Origin: Phlegmacium glaucopus
Lineage: Eukaryota > Basidiomycota > Agaricomycetes > Agaricales > Cortinariaceae
Assembly: GCA_015039465.1 (NCBI GenBank)
Contig: MU130378.1
Coordinates: forward strand, 1,492,570 to 1,556,569
Length of the DNA stretch: 64,000 nucleotides
Reading direction: 5' to 3'
Under the pieces are notes generated by a model. That model searched no databases. It was not told where the DNA came from and saw only the letters and a program-made list of their open reading frames with translations. Positions 33,273 through 44,743 of this stretch are shown here, one piece after another. A program made the translations under genes and the position numbers. Positions within the stretch are counted from its first letter, which is position 1; each line of letters starts with the position of its first letter.

Positions 33273-35797
33273 TTAGCTATGGCTAGTAAGTGACCAACTG
33301 TCTAATGGGACTGAGGGTGGCGTTACAAAATCACCTGCAGACAGTCCAGGCCATTGTGGATTAAACAGAACCTCCAAAGTATATGTTCCCGCGGGAAGAG
33401 AAATAATCAATACTGTCACATTAGGGTTGGGTTGATCAGCCACTGGCGGCTGCGGGTCGGTCGCAAAACGAACAGCATCACTAATGGTAAAGGCAGCCCC
33501 AGAGGGTGGGTTGAGCATAGACACAGTCAGAGCCTGACCATCCAAATTTAACGTAGCCGATGTTCCTCCGCTGTCAATTGAAACAGTAGCGTTTGTGTGC
33601 ATTCGCCACTGTACTGGAGCCTGTGCGTCTATTTCATCTTGAAGGAGTACTTGCTTGCGGGCGTTAAGCAGGCGCATGCCGCGCTTGACAGAAGTCCTGA
33701 TAAGAGTAATATAAATGGTGTCCGCTGCTCTCCAATCAGCAGAAAACTTACGCGGAGAAATAAGCAGAGCTCATATCAGTGGTCCAGAAAGCAGTGGAAT
33801 CCTTAGGAACATTGAAAACGGTGCTTGATCCTTGCGTTGTCTGAGATGAGCCGGACTTCACAGTAGGATTGGCAGCAACATTCTGATTTGCTTGATTAAT
33901 CAAAATGGTATTCTGGCCTTCTGTCATCTTTCTGTAATATAGCCACCGGTCGGAAGTCTGTGTATCGTTCGAGAAATAGTTCGGTGATCTATAGTCTCCC
34001 GATCCAAGCTCGCCCGCCCAACGTGTGCCAAGAGCGTCAAGGACGAAATCCCCAACGTCCAGGTCATTGTGGGTCTGGTGACCTTGAAGATGTCCCGCCT
34101 TGATGGCAACATACAGAGCATGTTGATCGGTCCAGCTGCTGCGCATAGATGCCCACTGATCGAAATCGTTATTGAAGAAGTGGTCGAGGGGAGTGCCGTC
34201 CCAAAAAGCACCTGAAACGGTGGGATCGTACCAGAACATACTCCACGGCTCAGCTGCATCCGATTGTTCACGCTGGAACAAAGCATACGAGGGCTGTTTG
34301 TAATGGCCGGCGTACAAGAACATGGAGTTGGCCGTGGTAGAGTATTTGTTTGGGCCGTGGTCTCCGTAGTTGAACAGAGAAGTAGTGCCGAAAACATACA
34401 TGTGGAATTGGCCAGTGCGGAAGAAATTGGGATTGTTATCGAGGAGACCATAGTCGGAGCCTGTTGCAGTGAGCAGTGCCGAGGACATCTCGCTGTGTCC
34501 TGTAGTACCAAAGTACCAGTAGTTCGCAGTTTCCGTCCAAGTACCATCATCTACCACCGCATTGGCACAATTTTGCTTGGCGTTGTCAACTGTAAAACCA
34601 AGCAGCTGACTGGCAATACCGGTAGTATCATCTCCAAGGATGGCGAGAGACGCCAGAGTCAAACCACTATTGCAGACACAATTCCAGTTGCCGGCAATGT
34701 TGTTTGACCACCAACCATAAACGGCTCCACCGTTAAACACGGCCAATCCAGGTTGAAGGCCGAATTGAATCAGAGTGCTCCTTATTTGACTCTTCTGTTC
34801 ATCAGTCCACAGGTCATAGAGCCAATCATAAGCGATACCGAACGCGGCGGAAAATTCAGCAGTATCAAGGAAGTGACCAGTATTCCATTTGTCTGTGGGA
34901 GGTCCAAAGGTTGTTGTTCCATTTCCTGCAGCATTCTAATGAGAAGAAGAGTGAGGGAACTTGTGACCTTCATAGCATGTATATAGCTGACCTGAAGTTC
35001 GGCCCAAGCTCGATCAACCCATTTGGTATCATTGGTCATTCGATAAACATATGCGAACGCCTTAATTCTCCTCTTGACATCTCGCGCATTGTCCAGAATA
35101 CCACTATCGCCATCCATAAAGTAAACGACAGGAGGTAGTCCAAAGTAATCTGTGGCATTTCCGAAAATAGTGTCGTTCCAGCCCTTGAGGTAGGGATCAT
35201 TCTGAATGAGAGTGGGAAGTGCTTGCCATTTATACGCGGGTGCGATGAGGCGTGGGCGATCTGGTCGAGTGGTGAGAACGTCTGGGTTAGACGGTTGGAA
35301 CGAATCCTGAGGCCATGCTAGTTTCGAACTGGTAGAAGGAACGAATGTAGGCGTCGTAAAAACGGCAGTGTTTGTCTGATATACTTGTCAGGCAATAGCA
35401 AGATAATGACCGTTTAAGGGCTTACAGTGGAAGGAAAAATAGGGACCATGAATTCGCTGTCGGTTGCGATGGCAAATCTGCCAACTGCAAGTTTGGCACT
35501 GGCTGCAGAGCTAGCTGCAGAGCTAGCTGCAGCATCTCCGCCACTTCCACCGTTGATTTGGGCACTACTGTTGGTGTGACTTTTGCGAATACCAAGAACG
35601 ACTCCAATAACGACAGCAACGACGATGATAATGAAAAGCGGTATTCCAAATTTTATCCAGTTGCTGATACGTTTTCTGGCTGGTTGGTGAGGGGTGATGT
35701 AACCAGTCGACTGACTATAATATGGATCTCCTGATCCATAGGGAGAAGGGCTGTTTACATTGTTATTGCTGCCCAGAGCATCGTAGTTGGTTGCCAT
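33273..35797 (-). CDS. membrane-anchored heparinase II/III-like polysaccharide lyase
   Basis: The ATG at 35797 opens MATNYDALGSNNNVNSPSPY. A short cytosolic N-terminus leads to one signal-anchor helix (FGIPLFIIIVVAVVIGVVLG), so the catalytic part would face outside. An Ala/Ser linker is encoded by near-perfect GCTAGCTGCAGA repeats. The body has an alpha/alpha-toroid-like region (WVDRAWAELQ, AFGIAYDWLYDLWTDEQKSQ, NNIAGNWNCVCNSGLTLASL) and then the heparinase II/III hallmark HNDLDVGDFVLDALGTRWAG, followed by GSGDYRSPNYF. An all-beta C-terminal region ends DSWSLTSHS. Family members cleave uronic-acid polysaccharides by beta-elimination. The fungal substrate is unknown to me. Exons join in frame near 33700, 34750, 35000 and 35400. 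Confidence 0.83.
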
Positions 35798-35967
35798 TGT
35801 GGCAAATGGCTGAGTTGTAGCAGTAAAGAATGACTGAGAAAGAGTAGAGTTAAAGTAGTCGGATAAGAAAAGCGGATGGCTAAGCAGTGGAGAACGAAGA
35901 AACTGGTCGCCAACGGTCAAGGTCGTGGGACAAAAAAGTGGCGTGAGATATAATAAGCTTATACCAA

Positions 35968-37684
35968 CTACTCTCGTAAAAATACTCCTGCTGCGCCCAT
36001 TCCCGTACCAATACACATAGAGGTAACAAGTATCTATCATATGAATAGGTCAGAGAGCCTTGTCAACAGTCAGTGACTCAATACCTTCTCCTCTCGACGG
36101 TGCAATTCATTGAGACCCGTCACAATCTGTCGTACTCCAGTGCAGCGTAAACTTAAATGGTAAGTCAAAATAACCGAAAACATTAACGGGCTCCGACTCA
36201 TCTAATGGATGCCCAAAGGCAATGGCACCGCCATTCACATTAACCTATATCACGTATCAGCGTCCAGCATGATTATATGTAGAAGTCTGGTCAACTTTGT
36301 CTCTATTAAGATGTAAATTTTAATCAGAAAAAAGGTATATGAACTAACATACGTTGGTAGCCCAAGTTCCTTAATAACGTAGACGCATTGAGATGCAAAA
36401 GCCTCATTTATCTACAAAGAACCGATAAATAACTCAAGCATAGCAGGTGAGGAAAGGTACTTGCTTCGAACAGATCCACATCGCTTAACTGCAGACCTGC
36501 GTTCTTTAATGCCAAGGGAATGGCATATACTGGGCCAATGCCCATTATACGTGGTGGTACGCCTTGAAAAATATAGGATTATATTGTTAAACTGGAAGAA
36601 AAAGATGATATTACCGGCAACGGCAGTAGTTACATGCTTCGCCAAAATGGGTAATCCTCGTTTTTCCGCCTCCTTTCGAGTCATCAAAAGAGTTGCAGCA
36701 GCTCCATCCGTAATCTGGCTTGCATTTCCTCCTGTGGTTGTCGAATTTCCCCAGTGCGGGAATGCAGGTTTTATTCTTGACAAATTTTCCTGAGTTGTTC
36801 CATAGCGAATCCCATCGTCTTCGGTAATCACAATAGGGACTCGTTTTTCGGAAACACCATCTTTCCGGAGTACAGTGAAGGGCACAATTTCTTTGGAAAA
36901 CAATCTATTCTTTTGGGCTGCTTCTGCTTTTCTGAAGGAAGCAGCAGCAAAGGTGTCTTGTTCTTCTCTTGTGATATTAAAATCAGAGGCGACGTTCTCG
37001 CTGGTCCATCCCATACGCTCCTTGCAGTCGTTGGAAGCAGGGTTAGACGAGATTAACTCGCTGAACGAAGGTCCGCCTCGATCCGGACTTGAGAAAAGAT
37101 TCAGAGAATGTTAATGAAAATACCTTCTGTAACTCACTTCTCTGACATACTCTCCACGCCGATAGCCAGCCCTATATCAATCTGGCCACTCCGTATTTGA
37201 TTTGCAATGGTGGTCACGGCCATTAAGCCACTTGAGCAGAACCTGTTGATTACTTGGACAGGGACAGTATCCGGAAAGCCTGCTGCAAGCATTGCTGCCC
37301 GGGCCAAGTAAGCAGCGTCGGGAGTAAGAACTGTTCCAATACAGACATCACCGACCGCTTCTGGTCGGACGTTAGAATGCGATATGACTTTCTGATAAAA
37401 AGGGCTCATTCCATATAGGCAAATGGTGAGGGAAAGTTAGACACACTTTGAACATTTCCAACATGAGTTCATCAATCCTGCTCATATCAAAAGGGTAAGT
37501 TATTCTTTTGAGGATAAATGATTCATTTGTACCGAGCATCCTTGAAACCACCTTTCTTTGCTTTGCAGAGTGGGGACCTTATAGCAAGGGTAATGACAAC
37601 ATCGTCCGGATCTTTTCTTTCAAGAACAGAGAGTCTAGGTGATCCACCAGTAAGATGTGCAGAAACTTGTTTGATACGTTGCAT
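35968..37684 (-). CDS. POT1: peroxisomal 3-ketoacyl-CoA thiolase
   Basis: The start at 37684 reads [15 protein letters not shown]. Residues 3-11 (RIKQVSAHL) fit the PTS2 peroxisomal signal R-[LIV]-x5-[HQ]-[LA]. Blocks follow: [36 protein letters not shown] (nucleophilic Cys), [24 protein letters not shown], a [20 protein letters not shown] block, [22 protein letters not shown] (His) and the second catalytic Cys in [15 protein letters not shown]. The enzyme splits 3-ketoacyl-CoA with CoA in peroxisomal beta-oxidation. The GHPLG motif is complete only if an AT-AC intron (36147-36201) is removed. The gene is divergent from ceramide glucosyltransferase, with 139 bp between starts. Confidence 0.93.
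36147..36201 (-). other. AT-AC intron in the thiolase GHPLG motif
   Basis: On the minus strand the exon ends CATCCATTAG. The next bases are ATGAGTCGG, and 55 nt later AAGTTTAC precedes GCTGCACTGG. Removing AT..AC gives G-H-P-L-G-C-T-G-V-R-Q, the invariant family motif. The 5' site resembles GTGAGT with G changed to A and does not resemble the U12 consensus ATATCC. A GT-AG alternative (36152-36197) also keeps frame but gives [14 protein letters not shown], without the invariant Gly. Confidence 0.75.
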
Positions 37685-37823
37685 AGGTAATAGTATGTAT
37701 CAAAGCTGACTCGTGATTTCCATCCAAGGCATCAATCTCACTGGGGTTAGACCGGACTGAAGGTGGTTAGCATATATTTCACCAACTTTTCACTTCAGCA
37801 GGTACCCAACCACGACTATATCC
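37685..37823. promoter_or_regulatory. 139-bp divergent promoter (thiolase / ceramide glucosyltransferase)
   Basis: The region lies between two divergent start codons. No specific motif was recognised. Confidence 0.3.
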
Positions 37824-39271
37824 ATGGATCGGAATGTTATTGCGCACGGCCTCGCCCTCGTTGGCTCTGTATGGTATCTCGCAATGTGGTCAATAAGTAT
37901 TCTAGGATGTGTCGCCGCGTGAGTATCCCCTATCCCTGTATTAAAAAGCATTATGGCTGAATTGTCGAGCAGCCGGAGAAGGTATCGTTGGCGGCGACAA
38001 TCGCACTTTTCTAATTTAAACGCAACCAATTCAACTGCTCCTGGTGTTTCCATTCTTAGGCCATTGAAGGGTCTTGATACCAACCTATATGAGAACCTCG
38101 AGTCAACATTCAATCAAGAATATCCCAATTATGAAATCATTTTTTCTGTTGCGGACGAGCGCGACCAAGCGTTACCCGTTGTGCAAGCTTTAATTCCCCG
38201 ATACCCAGACGTCAAGGTGACTGTGATAATAGGTAGCTCAACTCTCATGCTGGAATCAGGCTTTTTCTCAGTTGTTTTCTAGGAGAGGAAGTCGTGGGTG
38301 TTAATCCAAAAGTGAACAACCTAATGCGCTCGTTCAGAGCAGCCACCCATGACATCCTATGGGTCCTTGATTCCGGTGTCATGGTTGATCCTGGAACTTT
38401 AAGACGAAGCGTTGATATTTTAACAACCCTCCCATCCTCATCTCGTGCACCACGGTCGATTGCTCTTGTGCACCACGTTCCACTGGCCGTTGTCAATGAA
38501 CCACATATTGGGTCGAGATTGGAAGCTGCGTTCCTCAACACAAATCACGCTAAAATGTACATTGCCATCAATACTATTAGTATCGAGTCATGCGTGGTTG
38601 GAAAGTCCAACCTTTACCGTCGTTCCGACACCGATCGTCTAAATGCCTCGTTGATTCCAATCCGTCTTCAAACGGCCACCCTCGAACCACGGGAACACGG
38701 CCTACGCGCATTTGGGAAATATCTTGCCGAAGACAATATGATTGCGAGTGCCATCTGGCACGAATTGGGCCTTCGACACGATTTATCGTGTGATGTTGCA
38801 CGCAACATTATTGGCAACATGTCTTTTTCTGACTATGTCTGGCGACGTGTTCGGTGGATCCGTGTACGGAAACATATGGTACTGGCTGCAACACTGTTAG
38901 AACCCTTTACCGAATCCGTTGCCCTATCTATTATCGGCAGTTTGAGTGGTCGCTTCCTGCTGAACATCCCTATATCGCTATTTACAGTCCTTCATTTTGT
39001 GCTTTGGCTGTCGCTGGACCTTGATGTGTATGCATCGATCGCGAGTAACACGGAAGTCGACGCTGCTTTTATTTTAGCATGGGCTGCTCGAGAAATTTTG
39101 GCTTTTCCCATCTGGCTGTGGGCGATTTTTGGTGATGAAGTAGTTTGGCGCGGGCAAAAGTATAAAGTGCTTAAAAACGGAGAAGCTATGTTATGCACGA
39201 GTCAGACAGGCTCTAAGTTTGGTCATTGGCTCAGTTCCCTTAGCAGACCACAACAATATCACCAGATTTGA
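37824..39271 (+). CDS. GCS1: ceramide glucosyltransferase (GT21)
   Basis: The start MDRNVIAHGLALVGSVWYLA, then MWSISILGCVAA, is a signal-anchor helix. Introns near 37920 and 38232 join in frame to RRRYRWRRQ and GEEVVGVNPKVNNL. GT21 motifs are present: PGVSILRPLKGLD (D1 region), NPKVNNLMRSFRAATHDILW with VLDSG (D2), LAEDNMIASAIW (D3) and RRVRWIRVRK, the (Q/R)-x-x-R-W motif. C-terminal hydrophobic segments (IIGSLSGRFLLNIPISLFTV, ILAWAAREILAFPIWLWAIF) anchor it in the membrane. It makes glucosylceramide from UDP-glucose and ceramide in the Golgi. Fungal glucosylceramide carries a methyl-sphingadienine base. Confidence 0.93.
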
Positions 39272-39483
39272 ATATTTGAATGCTCCAATATTACTTGTCG
39301 AACAAAAGTAGCACATAAAATGTTAATTAGATGTAAGTAGATTTCTGGTACTATAGATGTAGCTGTCTGGGTTGTGAAAGAGAGTGGTAGTTATATGATC
39401 GGTATGCTATAGCTTGTGTAGTACTGTGGAGTCCAATCGAACATTGATCAGCTTATTAGGTGGGATTTGTAAAGTAGATGGGC

Positions 39484-40274
39484 TCATTCATCGTCCGAAA
39501 ATCGTGAGATGCGAAGCAATCGGAAGTTGTAGATCATCAAGACCTCTTCAATGAACGAATCCGACCACTCCTGACAAGTTGATAACGCAGACATTCGAAT
39601 ACGAACCCTGTCACCATCTGCTGTCTCGAAAGTAGCGGATTCTCCGCTTCGGTTTTTCTGACGTTCATTGGAAAACCAATTCTTCACTTGTTTATAAGCA
39701 CTAAAAATTTCACATTGGGACACTGAGGCTGATTTGGATGGAAAGAAACTGACCGGCGAATGATAATTGCTATCAATACCATCCAAGATTCACAGGGATA
39801 CATCGTTATTTCATCGAAAACCATGCGAAGGACCAGTAATTGGTGCTCATTGGCAGGGGAATTGTCCAGAGACTTAATCTTGGTAGCCTTCTGAAGAAGT
39901 TCTTGCCTCTTGACTTTCATCTGCATTCTACTTTTGACGTGTAGTTCAGCGTTTTTGCGTGTCTTGCCTCCTAGCTTATGTCGAATGAACGGCACGAACT
40001 GTGGGTCCACATTTGAAAGTTGATTGGAGGAATTAGAACGCTTCAATGGTCTTTTCTCTGTATCTGATATCGCCTCGGTTTTTTTGCAAGGGATGTGGAG
40101 ACTGGCCACACCTTGAAACGGGGTTCGTGGCACAGAGGGGACATGACAACATGGCAGATCAGCTGGAGACATTGGTGTACTGTTGCGGGAAGAGGTAGGA
40201 GTATCTGTCGCGCAGATAACATGAGCGAGAAAATGAAGAGGACCTTGCTGTGCTTGAGTCAGAGTGCTTGTCAT
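39484..40274 (-). CDS. homeodomain transcription factor
   Basis: Two exons: ATG at 40274 (MTSTLTQAQQGPLHFLAHVI), then an intron near 39690-39740 inside the homeodomain. The join gives LRMVFDEITMYPCESWMVLI, AIIIRRAYK and QVKNWFSNERQKNRSGES. The recognition helix V-K-N-W-F-S-N-E-R-Q-K is diagnostic, with Trp, Phe, Asn and Arg at the conserved positions. The N-terminal half is rich in Ser, Pro and Thr, with a short basic stretch (KRPLKRSNSS). The total is about 240 residues. The protein lacks the features of HD1/HD2 mating-type partners that I would recognise, and no pheromone-receptor gene is nearby. It is probably a general Agaricomycete homeodomain regulator whose targets are unknown. Confidence 0.85.
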
Positions 40275-40555
40275 TATTAATCGTGAAGTCGATGAGAGTA
40301 GATAATAGCGACTAGCGCATATAAGAAAGAAGGAAGGGAATTTTATGTTGGATGGTAGCTGAGGACTTGAAGCCTGTTCCCGTGAATATAAAGGAAACAA
40401 GGATATGTCAAATCTGTAGTAGTGGCATGGTTGATAAACTTAATTTATTATTCAACCCGTCAATTGTTGATCGCTCGGCATTTACCGATATTGTTATTGT
40501 CCACTTTCAGAACATAATCCCTGGTAACCATACAGAGTCATTCTTTTGCAGCAGA
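40275..40555. promoter_or_regulatory. divergent promoter (homeodomain gene / SEC3)
   Basis: This 281-bp region lies between divergent start codons. It is open in the plus frame but that frame has no family match. It includes several AT-rich stretches. No specific motif was identified. Confidence 0.3.
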
Positions 40556-43500
40556 ATGGCAGACCAACGTCAGAAAATAATTGCCTCAGTCTTCTCAAAG
40601 CGCAACGCGTCAGGAAACTTGGATGAATCCTATGTTTCTCATGTTAAAATATGGGAGGATGCTGAAGGAGGAAGGAAGCCACGGTATATTCTTCTGTCTC
40701 GTAGGTTGCAATCTCTTTTTAATATTCGAAGGCAATGAACTTGGTCCTAGAGGCCAATAGTGGGTTGGGTTTCATACACAAATCAAAGTTAAATACAAAT
40801 GGGACATTCTCGGTGGGCAAAACTTGGAAATTGGAGGAGCTCCGCGCTATCAATGTGATCTCTGTATGTGTACTCACTGCATTCTTACATCAACGATTCA
40901 CTGCCACTCAGCCTTTAGCTTTCAATCTTACCTTGTCAAGAACATATCGATGGCAAACGGAAAATAGAGAAGACCAAACCAAATTCTTGGAGGATCTTGT
41001 TCGTCTCTTTCGCACTGTGACAAACGGCCAGGCTCCTTTACAGCTGGATGGTATCCAAGTTTTCAATATTTCCACAGGTAAAATCCTGGTTACTCAGTAA
41101 ACCCGGCGTCTGACGTTCCATCAGCCGATAACCAGACAATGCCAAGGGATTCAAGACGCGCTGATCATGGGCGCTCACCTTCGAATGGCCCCGGTCCTAA
41201 CACTGCTTTGCGCAAGCAATCTCCTCAAAATACGGAAGGTTCACAACGCAATCCATCCCCATTTAGTAATGGCCTCCCCCGTTCAGGCTCTCCAGCGAGT
41301 TCTCTTCGTGAACGCAGGCCTCCCTCCATTGTTGTTCCCCATTCCGCCACTGTTTTGCCAACACAGCAACCTCGACGCCCCTCCATTGCGGCATCAACAT
41401 CCAGCCATGTTCCTTCACTAAGTGTAGATATGAATCCTCCACGGTTAGCATCTAGCATTCATGTTGCCATAGCTTCCTTGGCACAGCTACTCATATTCTT
41501 ATAGTGCAGCGCCGCAAGGCTCTGCTCTGACCAGATCTCGTTTTCCCAACCGAACTAACTCACCAACGCCTTCCTTGACATCTCGAAGTCTTGCTCTTCA
41601 AAGAGATTACCCTTCGACGCCTCTAGATGTTGTTGCCAACCGAAGGGATCAGAATGCACGCATCTCATATTTCGATCCATCGAACCAGGCAACAGTTGAC
41701 CGTTTAATAACTGGTGCTGCAGAAACACAACTTGATGGCGAAGGTGAAGAAGAGAATGTACAGGCAACGTTAACAAATGTGGAAGAGATGATAGAAGGAT
41801 ATGAGTGGGCGAGTGAGAATACTATCAGCAGAAAAACGACGAAAGGCGCCGTCGACCTCATCGAAGCTAGGCTATTAGATGAACTTATGGCTCTTGAGAA
41901 GGTGAGCAAAACTATTTTTTAGATGGGGTTAAAATTTATCTATTTTTCAAAGGCAAATATTCACTCATTTCTTGAGTCTGATGATCGTCTCGCACTTGTT
42001 ATGAAATGCATGGATGAAGCCATATCTGAACTAGACAACATGGAGAGCCTCATTTCCACATACAAAATACATTTGAATGTGCGTAATCTTCAGCATTTGC
42101 ACCTACCCTCTTCATTTTCGAAGTAGACAGTCAACGACGATATTCTTTATATCCAATCCCAGAACAGGGGACTACAAGTGCAAACGCAGAATCAAAGGGC
42201 ACTTCTGGGAGAACTGCAAAATCTCCTTGTGAGTGGCTTGCTATCCGTTACTCCAATCTTCATGATGCAACGGAGTTCATTAGCGGACGGTTCACGTCGA
42301 CGAAGATGCTCTGGCCACATTGAGTCAGCAATCTCTTGAGAAGAGTCAGAGCATCCAGCAATTGGAAGAAGCTGCTGTTCAGCTATACAAGGCTTTGCAG
42401 GCGGGCCGTGATACAGGTTTTTTTTTGATCTCCACGATCTGCTGCCCTAGGACTGACATTCTTTAGATATGGCTGCCACCATGGAGAGGCTACAAGAATA
42501 TCGAACACACAACTCACAATTCTGCAAAAGGATGTTCGACTTTCTTTCCATTGTCTTCGTCGCTCAAGTAGGTTGCTCCGGAAATTCATCACAAGTATTA
42601 CCTAGCGAGGCTGATTTTCTTATAAGTCTAAGCTGCTTCTTGGAGAGACGTCTGGCCTTGCAAAGTCGCCTGAATCACGACCGACAGCTATCCCTCACAC
42701 TGACCTTGAATCTTACCTTGGACGATACGCAGGTCTTATACTCTACCTTAGAGAGATGGCCGAAAGCATCTATAGCAAGATATGCGCGGTATCTGGAATT
42801 TACCATTGTCATATTTTCTCTCACTGATGACTTTTTAGTCTTACTTCTCTGCCGCAAGTGATCTACACGGTATTCAAATGAGGACCTTGTTGGCAGCACA
42901 TCTCAATCTGGTCAAGAAACCACCGGAGGATGAGCTTGATCAAGGTATGTTCCTTTGTTTCATTCCATCATCATCATTGTCTCAAGGTGGGAAAGCAGGA
43001 TTTAGCCCCGTCCCAGCCCCACTGACTGGCAAGGGCACTGTTGGCATACGTCGAGCAGGAACGCTTATCCGGTCTCCAATCGAAGGCCGCCAAAGAGACA
43101 GAGAGAAACAGAGCAGTGGCGATTTACGAGCATCCGAAGTAAAATTTATTCTTGCAACCTCGTCATCCCTAACCGATTCATAGGCCTTCGGGATGTTCCT
43201 GGAACAACTTGTGTCCTTGATATACCACGAAGATGATTTCATAAGGGACTTGCTGCACATCAACGACGCAGGGCTTACATTTGCTGATTACATGGGTTTG
43301 GACAACTACTTTTGCAGACAAGCCGCTCGATCTGCTTCCTTGAGCTCTGCGACTATGAAACTTGTCCGTGGGGCTTTGGATCTGATCTTTGGATTCATTC
43401 CTGCTGAACTGAAGTCTTGGCTTGACGGAGCGCTTGCGCGCGACAGGATGTACGTCCTTCTTTATTTATCTAGAGATCTAATGGACTGTCTACTGTTTAG

Positions 43501-44587
43501 GGAAATCGTGGGGATAATTGTTTCCCTTGAAAGATTCTTGATAGATGCAGAGGAGAAAGGCAATCCATTCGTCCTCGGCCTTCTTGAAAAACAACACTCC
43601 CGGCTTAAGCTTGCCTTTGATCGGCACATTGTGAGTCAGTGGTTTTAATCAACAATGGTATTGTTAGATGTTGGTTGTCGTTTTCTTCAGAACGATCAAT
43701 TGCAAAGCATTGAACGAACAAAACTCTCAAGTAAAAAACGGAAAGGTGTCACTTATTTTGTGAAATATTTCTCGACCTACGCAGCACGTATCGAACAGCA
43801 GCTAATTGGGGCCAATGAATTGGAGATACGAATGAGCGTGGACTCGGCTTATGAAAGGATTGTTCAAGCAATGTTTGATTCCCTGAAGCAAATTGCTAAG
43901 CTCGACGGAGAGGGAGAGGACAAGGGTCAACTCAATTACCACGTCATCTTGATAGGTGAGCGTGTAAGGAAAACTCGGACAGCGGTAATTGATTGCTTCG
44001 TAGAAAACATGCACTATTTCGTTGCGGAAATATCCCAGTTGGATGTACCGTCACTAACCGCTTCATCTCGGCGCGCAGAAGGCATTTATGACGAGAGTTT
44101 AGCGGCATATATCAAAATTGTGTTTCGGCGACCATTCGGCAAGATCATTGTGAGTTTGTCACCGCAAAAGCTAGTCGACTTAGAAAATCATTTGGTGCAG
44201 GATTTCTTTGAAGCTTTAGATCGCGCTGTGAAAGACTCGAATCCCGCCGAAGTAACTAACAACAGCAACTACAACAAGGCTGCACTGCGGAGAATCATCA
44301 AGGATTATAATTCTAAAGACATTCGAAAGCACGTGGACACTCTTTCGAAGAGGGTTGAGAAGCATTTTACGGAGTCTTCGGAGAAGACGACCATGGAAGA
44401 GGTCAGTGGTATTGCGGCTGGTACAGTTCTAGTCGGGGTGTGGAAGGCATGCGAAAAGGAGCTGGTGAAGTTGACGGAACTATTTTCATACCGAATCTCT
44501 CAATGGTATGGGGACAGCGGTGTTTCTTTAGAGTACACAACATCAGACATCGAGACTGCCTTCAGGAAGCAAAGGCTAGGACCGTGA
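40556..44587 (+). CDS. SEC3: exocyst complex component Sec3
   Basis: The start MADQRQKIIASVFSKRNASG opens a PH-type PIP2/Rho-binding domain: ESYVSHVKIWEDAEGGRKPR, SGLGFIHKSKLNTNGTFSVG, KTWKLEELRAI, and then a SLSRTYRW-like strand (FNLTLSRTYRWQT). A Ser/Pro-rich linker follows. The coiled-coil region includes DLIEARLLDELMALEKVSK and DDRLALVMKCMDEAISELD. The C-terminal helical bundle has EDDFIRDLLHINDAG, FGFIPAELKSWLDGALARDR, YFSTYAARIEQQLIGANELE and the final YRISQWYGDSGVSLEYTTSD block. Sec3 marks sites of exocytosis and, with Exo70, tethers secretory vesicles at the plasma membrane. The gene has many introns; those near 42.2-42.5 kb and 42.7-43.2 kb are the least certain. Confidence 0.9.
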
Positions 44588-44743
44588 AGGCAACAAATTC
44601 ATATACATCATATATTTAATGGAATTTGGCGGTATTCATTACCCTACTACAAATCTATGAATGTGGGGGAACACGAAACCGACTAAGCTTCCTCGACAGA
44701 AATGCATTGCCATGACTCATTGACCAAATTGTACCGGATCCTT

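Noticed and set aside
36147..36201. Reading the thiolase anomaly as a frameshift or pseudogene
   Set aside because: Flanking exons are intact and in frame with either intron choice, and all other catalytic motifs are present, so a splicing explanation is simpler.
35968..40274. A metabolic or mating-type gene cluster
   Set aside because: Thiolase, ceramide glucosyltransferase and a single homeodomain gene do not form a known cluster, and no pheromone receptor, second homeodomain gene or biosynthetic core enzyme is nearby.
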